NCBI GenBank assembly: GCA_964400885.1
Contig: CAYNWH010000004.1
Location: 1-64,000 of the forward strand
Direction of reading: 5' to 3'
Length of the DNA: 64,000 nucleotides
Source: CAYNWH01 sp964400885
Lineage (GTDB): Bacteria; Patescibacteriota; Patescibacteriia; CAIXNZ01
Position 1 is the first letter of the stretch; every line of letters begins with the position of its first letter. The translations under genes and the position numbers were made by a program. The notes under the pieces were generated by a model that did no database searches, was not told the origin of the DNA, and saw only the letters and a program-made list of their open reading frames with translations. Of this stretch, positions 58,778 through 64,000 are shown one piece after another.

Positions 58778-61765
58778 TTAAACCTTAAATTCGCAGATAT
58801 CCTTAAAATCGCAATAAGAACATTTATGGTATTCGGGAGTAGCTTCAAATTGGCTGGCTTTAATCTCATCAACTGTAATCATAAATCGATCTTCTAGCCT
58901 AGCTAGCTCTTTTTCGTTGCCTAAAAAAGATAATTGCGTATTATTATCTAAATAATAAAATGTTAATTTACTGATTGGATGATTATTTGCGACATCAGGA
59001 ATTTGCTGACAAGCATATTGATACAATAATAATTGCTCTTTTTCTTCAAAACTTAATTTTTCCTTAGGACGACCAGTTTTATAATCAATCAATTCAGCAG
59101 TGCCATCAAGCAAGATATCAATACGGTCAATAAAACCCTTAAATGAATAGATTTCTTTCTTGTTTCTTTCCTGGCCCATTTTAAAATTAAAGCCTTTTTC
59201 TAGAGCTAAGACAGAAAGCGGCTTATCTTTATTCTCTTCATAGAAAAGCTTGATAAAATCACTGCCTTTTTTCCTATATTTCTCCTTATCTTTCACAGAA
59301 ACAAACCATTCATCCAGCCAGTTATCTTCAAATATTTTTTTAAATTCTTCTAAACTAACTAGCTCGCCAATTTTTTTAGCATTTTTTTCTTCTTTTTTGC
59401 CAACAGCAAATAAATCTGTTTGGCCGGCTTTAACTCGCGATAAAGCTAATTCAAAAAATTTTTGCAAAGCGCTATGCATGCTCTTGCCATATGAAAAAAC
59501 GCCTTTGCCTTTAACTGGAATTCTATAAATATGGGCTAATTTATATTGATAAGGGCAGGTCTGAAAAGCCGCAATTTGCGAATAAGAAAATTGAGCCGGC
59601 AAATTATAATGGGCTTGCTTTTTAATTTTCTCCATTTTAGATAAAGAACTTAATTTTTCTTGTTTTTCTGTCTTTTTATCCAATTTAAAATTCTTATTAG
59701 TCTGGGCTAATTCAACTAAAAATTGAGAAATTTTTTTAGCTCTGGATCCTCCATAATCATCAGCTGAGGTTAAAAACAATCCCTGTTTAGCGCGCGTCAT
59801 AGCTACATAAAATAAACGACGTTCTTCCTGTAGATGAAAATCGCCTTCTGGCAAAATATCTTTAACTAACGGTTCTGGAATTTCAATTGGCTCTCCCCTT
59901 TTATTGGTGGGAAAACGCTGATCAACTAAATTAGGAATAAAAACATATTTAAATTCCAGGCCTTTAGCTGAATGCACAGTCATAATTTTAATTACATCAG
60001 GACCTAGTTCAATATCAAATTTTAAAGGCCCACTTTCGCCTGATTCTAATTCTAAATCTAATTCGGCCAAAAAATTCTGCAATGATGGATCATTGGCTGA
60101 TTCCTCAAAGACTTTTATCCGATCATAAAATTGGTTTAAATACTCTGCATTTTGCTTGGCAATAGCTTCATCAGCCTGGATAATTTTTTCTAAATATTTT
60201 GAATCTGACATAAAAGCCAACAAAATCTCCCCGGCTGTTTTTTCTCTAGTCAAAAGACTATGCTTTTGCACCAAGGACAAAAAATGATTAATTTCTGAAA
60301 TAGATTCACTGGCTAAACCAGTAATAGCCTGAACATTCTTTAACGCCTCATATAAAGATAAAGTTTTCTTATTGGCAAAATAACAAATTTTAGCCACTTC
60401 TTCATCAGACAGATTTATAATCGGCGAACGTAAAAGCCGAAAAACAGCCGGGCTCTCATGATAATCATCAAGTAATTTAAAATAATTCAAAATATCAAGA
60501 ATAATCGGCTTATTATACAAACCGCGCAAAGCCACAAATTGATAAGGTAAATTTGTCTTGCGTAAAAAATTAGTAAAAGCAGTCGCACTTTCATTAGCGC
60601 GCACTAAAATGGCAAAATCAGCCCAGGAAGCTTGTTTATCTTTCTTTTTTAATTCAATTATTTTATTTACTATCCCTCTGATTTCATCGTCTAAAGTTTT
60701 AAAATGCAAATGCTCAATCTGCGCCTTGCACTTCAAATTAGATTTTAATTGTTTTTTTATTTTAGAACCCTTTTGTGCTTCTAAACGATTAGGGTCATTT
60801 AATTTGATAAAATTATAAGATAAATCCAAAATCTGCTGGCAGGAACGGTAATTTTCCGTTAAAACGATTTGTGTGGCTTTAGGGTAATCTTTAGTAAATT
60901 GCAAAATATTAGAAACCGAAGCACCACGAAATTTATAAATTGACTGGTCATCATCAGCGACCACAGTTAAATTGGCTTTGTCACCGGCCAGCAATTTGAC
61001 TAGATTATACTGAGCAAAGTTTGTGTCTTGAAACTCATCAACCAAAATATAGTCAAATTGCTGCTGGTATTTTTTTAAAATATTAGGCCGCTCTTTGAAT
61101 AATTTCAAAGTATAATTGATCAAATCACCAAAATCAAAAGCATTATTTTCCAAAAGCAACTGCTGATAAACATGATAAGCCTCGGCAATCTCATTTAAGC
61201 GTTTAACTTCATCAAAAACTGCCTGATCACTGGTCTTATTGTCCAAATCCAGTTCTAATTTTTCCGCATAAGCCAAATAATCAGCCGGGTAAATTTCCTC
61301 ATCTTTAGCTCGGGAAAAATGAGTTAATAAAGCATGAATAAATTTAGTAGGATTGCCTAATGGCTTATAATAATCCAAATCAAAACGGTTTAAATTCTGG
61401 CGCACTAAAAGCCACTGGCTGGTCTGATTAAGCAATTTGAAATCATTAGGCAGACCAATATCCAAGGCATGCTGTTCCAAAATCTTCTGGCAAAAGGAAT
61501 GAAAAGTAGAAATCCATAAGTCCACATAGCCTAAAGGCATTAATTTATCTACTCTTTCTGCCATTTCTCCAGCCGCTTTTTCAGTAAAAGTTAAAGCTAA
61601 AATTCCATCAGTTTTCACGCCTTTATCTAAAATTAAATGGGCTATTCTTTGGGTAATAACCATGGTTTTGCCAGTGCCAGCACCAGCTACAATCAAAAGA
61701 GGCCCATTACCAAAGGTAATAGCTTTTTGCTGTTCTTTATTAAATTTGGGCTTATTTTCTGGCAT
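58778..61765 (-). CDS. UvrD/PcrA-type helicase fused to a RecB-like FeS nuclease
   Basis: 995 residues. Helicase: VAGAGTGKTMVITQRIAHL (Walker A, about 30), VDEFQDTNFAQY (DEFQD), VADDDQSIYKFRGA, LTENYRS, VMTVHSAKGLEFKYVF and VAMTRAKQGL. From about 730 a PD-(D/E)XK nuclease: CPYQYKLAHIY, GFIDRIDIL, ELIDYKTGR and a final HKCSYCDFKDIC, giving the four-Cys 4Fe-4S site seen in AddB/Cas4-type nucleases. Probably recombinational repair, an AdnAB/AddAB-like function in one chain. It heads the dciA-proS-mre operon. Confidence 0.92.
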   Translation of the reverse strand: MPENKPKFNKEQQKAITFGNGPLLIVAGAGTGKTMVITQRIAHLILDKGVKTDGILALTFTEKAAGEMAERVDKLMPLGYVDLWISTFHSFCQKILEQHALDIGLPNDFKLLNQTSQWLLVRQNLNRFDLDYYKPLGNPTKFIHALLTHFSRAKDEEIYPADYLAYAEKLELDLDNKTSDQAVFDEVKRLNEIAEAYHVYQQLLLENNAFDFGDLINYTLKLFKERPNILKKYQQQFDYILVDEFQDTNFAQYNLVKLLAGDKANLTVVADDDQSIYKFRGASVSNILQFTKDYPKATQIVLTENYRSCQQILDLSYNFIKLNDPNRLEAQKGSKIKKQLKSNLKCKAQIEHLHFKTLDDEIRGIVNKIIELKKKDKQASWADFAILVRANESATAFTNFLRKTNLPYQFVALRGLYNKPIILDILNYFKLLDDYHESPAVFRLLRSPIINLSDEEVAKICYFANKKTLSLYEALKNVQAITGLASESISEINHFLSLVQKHSLLTREKTAGEILLAFMSDSKYLEKIIQADEAIAKQNAEYLNQFYDRIKVFEESANDPSLQNFLAELDLELESGESGPLKFDIELGPDVIKIMTVHSAKGLEFKYVFIPNLVDQRFPTNKRGEPIEIPEPLVKDILPEGDFHLQEERRLFYVAMTRAKQGLFLTSADDYGGSRAKKISQFLVELAQTNKNFKLDKKTEKQEKLSSLSKMEKIKKQAHYNLPAQFSYSQIAAFQTCPYQYKLAHIYRIPVKGKGVFSYGKSMHSALQKFFELALSRVKAGQTDLFAVGKKEEKNAKKIGELVSLEEFKKIFEDNWLDEWFVSVKDKEKYRKKGSDFIKLFYEENKDKPLSVLALEKGFNFKMGQERNKKEIYSFKGFIDRIDILLDGTAELIDYKTGRPKEKLSFEEKEQLLLYQYACQQIPDVANNHPISKLTFYYLDNNTQLSFLGNEKELARLEDRFMITVDEIKASQFEATPEYHKCSYCDFKDICEFKV

Positions 61766-61808
61766 AAATATGTTTTTATTTTACAACAAAAATTAACTTA
61801 TTGCCATA

Positions 61809-61837
61809 TTGACAAAATGAAAAAAATATGCTAAAAT
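61809..61837 (+). promoter_or_regulatory. promoter of the 61870 gene
   Basis: TTGACA (61809-61814), 17 bases, TAAAAT (61832-61837). Confidence 0.75.
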
Positions 61838-61869
61838 ATTAAATCAAACCTTAAACAGGAGGAAACTTA

Positions 61870-62112
61870 ATGAAAAAGATCAATGAGGTGAAAATTTTGA
61901 CCTTTACCGGCATTTTCACTGCCCTGTTCTGCTGCTTCGGCCTCATCGCCGGCCTCCCGATCTTCTGGGTCACGGCAGCCATCGCTCCCAAGCTCAGCCA
62001 GGCTCTGGTCATCACCATCCTGGTCATCAGCAGCGCCAGCCTTTACCTCACCTTCAACCTGGACCACCTCGGCTACTGCTTCGAGCAGCTCGAACGCATC
62101 GTGGTCAAATAA
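61870..62112 (+). CDS. 80-residue two-TM membrane protein, GC-rich codons
   Basis: Reads MKKINEVKILTFTGIFTALF with two hydrophobic helices (about 10-32 and 42-62) and a charged tail (FEQLERIVVK). AGGAGGAAACTTAATG fixes the start. Codons end mostly in C, unlike neighbours, so transfer or special expression is possible. Solo unit with own promoter and a strong stem (TGCCGCCAGCA/TGCTGGCGGCA, 62133-62158) after it. No family recognised; small size and two helices recall holin- or toxin-like proteins but nothing confirms that. Confidence 0.7.
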   Translation: MKKINEVKILTFTGIFTALFCCFGLIAGLPIFWVTAAIAPKLSQALVITILVISSASLYLTFNLDHLGYCFEQLERIVVK

Positions 62113-62132
62113 TAACAAGCCCACGACATCCC

Positions 62133-62158
62133 TGCCGCCAGCAATTCTGCTGGCGGCA
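62133..62158 (+). terminator. stem-loop after the 61870 gene
   Basis: Eleven-bp perfect stem with a four-base loop; the following tract is TTAAATTTTAT, so termination is only moderately supported. Confidence 0.55.
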
Positions 62159-62187
62159 TTAAATTTTATAAATCCACAATCAGATCT

Positions 62188-62215
62188 TTTACAATTATAA
62201 AAAATTTGCTATATT
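62188..62215 (+). promoter_or_regulatory. promoter of the 62.2 kb ncRNA
   Basis: TTTACA (62188-62193), 16 bases, TATATT (62210-62215). Confidence 0.5.
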
Positions 62216-62221
62216 TAAATT

Positions 62222-62490
62222 AGTTTTCTTTTTTCGTGGGCTGCGTCCGTGGCAGCGGGGACAACTCCTTTCCAAACCGGCCAACTGGCCCGCAAAGGCC
62301 CTAATCCAGGGCCTCTGTGTCAATAACGGTTTTTTAAAAAAACCGAAAGAATATTGAGAAGGGGCACCCTCACCTGCCAACCCTGACCTGGGGCGGCCCG
62401 CCTGAGCTTTATTCAAGCGAAGGCGGGCCGCCCGCGCCCTACAAAAAGAACAAAGCCGCTTCGGCAGATGCCGAGCGGCTTTTACTTTTT
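62222..62490 (+). ncRNA. unidentified structured ncRNA, about 265 nt
   Basis: Stem-rich, GC-rich segment on the plus strand after TTTACA-16-TATATT and before a terminator (62455-62479 plus T). Visible hairpins: GGCC-AACT-GGCC, GGCCCT-AATCC-AGGGCC, ACGGTTTTTT-AAAAAAACCG, and a 13-bp stem GGGCGGCCCGCCT/AGGCGGGCCGCCC (62391-62433). No convincing ORF. Orientation is uncertain because some stems could serve either strand. No known RNA class recognised by eye. Confidence 0.55.
62455..62490. terminator. bidirectional terminator
   Basis: GCCGCT..CGGC and GCCGAGCGGC with T-rich tracts on both strands; serves the plus-strand ncRNA and the minus-strand 43-residue gene. Confidence 0.8.
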
Positions 62491-62620
62491 AAAATAAATC
62501 AACCAGCCAGTAGTGCAGGATTATGGCGTGAATGACAGCTGCGATTAAAAACGGCAGCCAAAATCTTTTGCCAAGCCCCAAGCAAAAATGCACCAATGTT
62601 CCCTCTTTGCTTTCGCTCAT
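62489..62620 (-). CDS. 43-residue single-TM protein
   Basis: Frame MSESKEGTLVHFCLGLGKRF.. then WLPFLIAAVIHAIILHYWLV, one membrane helix, and stop. AGGAGGAAAAAGATG gives a strong start. The terminator at 62455-62490 begins at its stop codon. Unknown function. Confidence 0.65.
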   Translation of the reverse strand: MSESKEGTLVHFCLGLGKRFWLPFLIAAVIHAIILHYWLVDLF

Positions 62621-62668
62621 CTTTTTCCTCCTTTTTGACTGACTGAGTTATATATTTAATTTTTGAAT

Positions 62669-63733
62669 CTATTTATAAGCTTTAAACTTTCTATCTAACT
62701 CCTGGCTAAATGACTTCAACGGATGATTTAATATTTCTTTTTTAAATTTATTTAAATAAATATTTAAAGCATTTTTTTTCATTGGGCTGCCGACAATTTC
62801 CATAAAGCCCTGGCCTTTGATCTTTTTGCCTTTTAAACTGCCTTTAATTTCGATCCCTCCTTCCCAATAATTAATCGTACCAAAAATCATTTCCTGTTTC
62901 TTATTAAAGGGCTTAACCAATAAATTCAAGTCAAAAGCTGGGATAATAATTTCATAATCAAGATAATATTCTGAACCAGTTTCCTGACTGATAAATTTAT
63001 TGCCTCTGGTTTTAATAATCAACTCATCAGTAAATTTTGTCTTATTATTCTTATCAATCAAACTGGCATGGTAAGTCAGCGCTTTATCGCCGTAAATAAA
63101 ACAAACAATATCAGTGCCATTTTCTAACTGTAAAGAAAACCAAGTCCATTTATCACCGCGCACAAAAGAATTCTGCGCCCATTGATGATCCATCCAACTG
63201 AAACCTCTAACATTTAACCATTGACCCTTAACTTTTATCAATCCTTCTGTTGCTAAATGGGTTAATGAATAATAATAAGTGGTTTTTGTTTTTAAGTCAA
63301 GATAGCCGGTTTTATTTAAAAGTAATGGCTTTTTAATCAGCTTTAAATTCAAATCAAGCAAATCATTAACCAGATGGTAATTAAAAGGCTTATTTTCCTC
63401 AATTAAACAGGTATTATCATACTGAACCCAAAGCAATGGTTTAGTAAAACTTTCGGGATTTACCAGGCAAAGCGGGCTGATTTGCTTTTTAAATTGGTGT
63501 TTCTTGTTATCAGTTAAAAGACTATGGGAGAAATAAAGAGTTTTTAAAGGCACTTTGCTTAAAAAAGGAATTTTAACCTCTTTGGGCTTGGCAGCAAAAA
63601 GCGTATGCATATAAGAAAAAGCCCTGCCGTCTTTAGCTTTTAAATTACCATTAAAATACCACCATTCAATGGAATGGTCATGTTTTTGCTCATCACAGGG
63701 AAATTTAATTGGCTGATATTTTTCTTTTTTCAT
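62669..63733 (-). CDS. CrtC/AttH-like lipocalin-fold protein
   Basis: 354 residues. HDHSIEWWYFNGNLKAKDGRAFSYMHTLF near the start and GFSWMDHQWAQNSF near 195 are hallmark stretches of the CrtC/AttH family (carotenoid 1,2-hydratase-like, two lipocalin-like halves), with KWTWFSLQLENG and TINYWEGGIEIKG later. No signal peptide. Some members hydrate carotenoids, but nothing in the window suggests carotenoid synthesis, so a lipid or small-molecule role is open. Follows the GerMN-like gene by 3 bases. Confidence 0.78.
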   Translation of the reverse strand: MKKEKYQPIKFPCDEQKHDHSIEWWYFNGNLKAKDGRAFSYMHTLFAAKPKEVKIPFLSKVPLKTLYFSHSLLTDNKKHQFKKQISPLCLVNPESFTKPLLWVQYDNTCLIEENKPFNYHLVNDLLDLNLKLIKKPLLLNKTGYLDLKTKTTYYYSLTHLATEGLIKVKGQWLNVRGFSWMDHQWAQNSFVRGDKWTWFSLQLENGTDIVCFIYGDKALTYHASLIDKNNKTKFTDELIIKTRGNKFISQETGSEYYLDYEIIIPAFDLNLLVKPFNKKQEMIFGTINYWEGGIEIKGSLKGKKIKGQGFMEIVGSPMKKNALNIYLNKFKKEILNHPLKSFSQELDRKFKAYK

Positions 63734-63736
63734 AAT

Positions 63737-64000
63737 TTACGGCTGTAAAATATCCTCTGTGCGACCATCAATGGAAATGACGACATTTTGCACCGAAGCA
63801 AATTGTTTTAAAGTCTCAGTAATTTGCGCTCTAATAGCTGAAACGCGGCAGGAGCCGCCGACCTGAAATTCCAATTGCTCGTCAAAATCAGCATAGACCG
63901 TGCCATTATCAATCACTAATCGCTGAATCTTCACACCGCTATTTATTGAGGTAAAATAACCAGTATTCTCATCATTAATTGTTGGACCTTTTAACAATTC
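63737..64000 (-). CDS. GerMN-like domain protein, C-terminal part only
   Basis: The frame enters from the right edge. GGSCRVSAIRAQITETLKQF and VQNVVISIDGRTEDILQP match the end of the GerMN (spore germination/LpqB-like) domain; ADFDEQLEF fits the preceding strand. The first visible Met codon is a TTG at 63997, but the domain pattern starts earlier, so the true start lies outside. Confidence 0.65.
   Translation of the reverse strand, partial: ELLKGPTINDENTGYFTSINSGVKIQRLVIDNGTVYADFDEQLEFQVGGSCRVSAIRAQITETLKQFASVQNVVISIDGRTEDILQP

Noticed and set aside
1..64000. tRNA genes
   Set aside because: I scanned by eye for T-arm GGTTCRANYCC words on both strands and saw none in a tRNA context; a tRNAscan run would be decisive.

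Overview
The window looks like a chromosomal segment from a Candidate Phyla Radiation (Patescibacteria) bacterium. It is AT-rich and has very short intergenic spaces. Most core genes start without a Shine-Dalgarno sequence, and several core proteins are trimmed: AlaRS without its C-terminal domain, ProRS without the editing insertion, RpoA without the alpha-CTD, and PriA with eroded ATPase motifs. This assignment rests on gene content and style only; no phylogeny was run. Two 100-base N runs (38527-38626 and 40441-40540) are assembly gaps.

Layout. 1-5231: a gene tail, a small zinc-ribbon gene, mnmA, an MFS transporter and alaS. 5232-9660: a translation/transcription operon (infA, rpmJ, rpsM, rpsK, rpsD, rpoA, rplQ, rplM, rpsI). 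9736-16181: a surface-polysaccharide cluster (flippase, three glycosyltransferases, O-antigen ligase-like polymerase) interrupted by a minus-strand ncRNA. 16301-22544: greA, lysS, a solo purF-like gene, serS and ftsQ. 22556-29221 (minus): a small zinc ribbon, a metallopeptidase, three paralogous membrane proteins that share an N-terminal two-TM module but carry different C-terminal enzymes, a four-TM protein and an M23 peptidase. 29322-33916 (minus): gltX, a WecG-Nudix fusion, an L,D-transpeptidase with FG-GAP-like repeats, and thpR. 42262-52351: CIRCE-controlled clpB, a lysozyme-like repeat protein, amrB, amrA, a priA-like gene, a NYN-domain gene, def and fmt. 52437-61765 (minus): a cell-shape and replication operon (uvrD/nuclease, dciA-like, proS, mreB, mreC, mreD, PBP2). 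61866-64000: a two-TM protein, an ncRNA, a one-TM protein, a CrtC/AttH-like protein and a GerMN-like fragment.

The most unusual part is 36400-41700. It contains about 17 small, separate transcription units on the minus strand. Each has its own near-consensus promoter (TTGACA, 16-17 bp spacer, TAnnnT). Where a conserved 5' motif of the type (A/G)TTGCAGT or ATGCAGT occurs, it usually falls at or near the predicted +1. Each unit then has about 80-200 nt of divergent non-coding sequence and an intrinsic terminator, followed almost at once by the next -35 box. I recognise no family for these RNAs. The array also holds a small very basic protein, a GC-rich phage-like gene and the radical-SAM member of the AmmeMemoRadiSam trio. 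Four larger structured ncRNAs with their own promoters and terminators lie elsewhere (14.4, 34.0, 45.1 and 62.2 kb).

A second pattern is a split between two gene classes. Core genes have no Shine-Dalgarno sequence and sometimes look leaderless. About ten solo genes have a strong AGGAGG, a 5'UTR, their own promoter and terminator, and often higher G+C (294, purF-like, 22556, DinG-like helicase, 36868, 37457, 41731, NYN, 61870, 62489). These share their transcription-unit format with the sRNA array.
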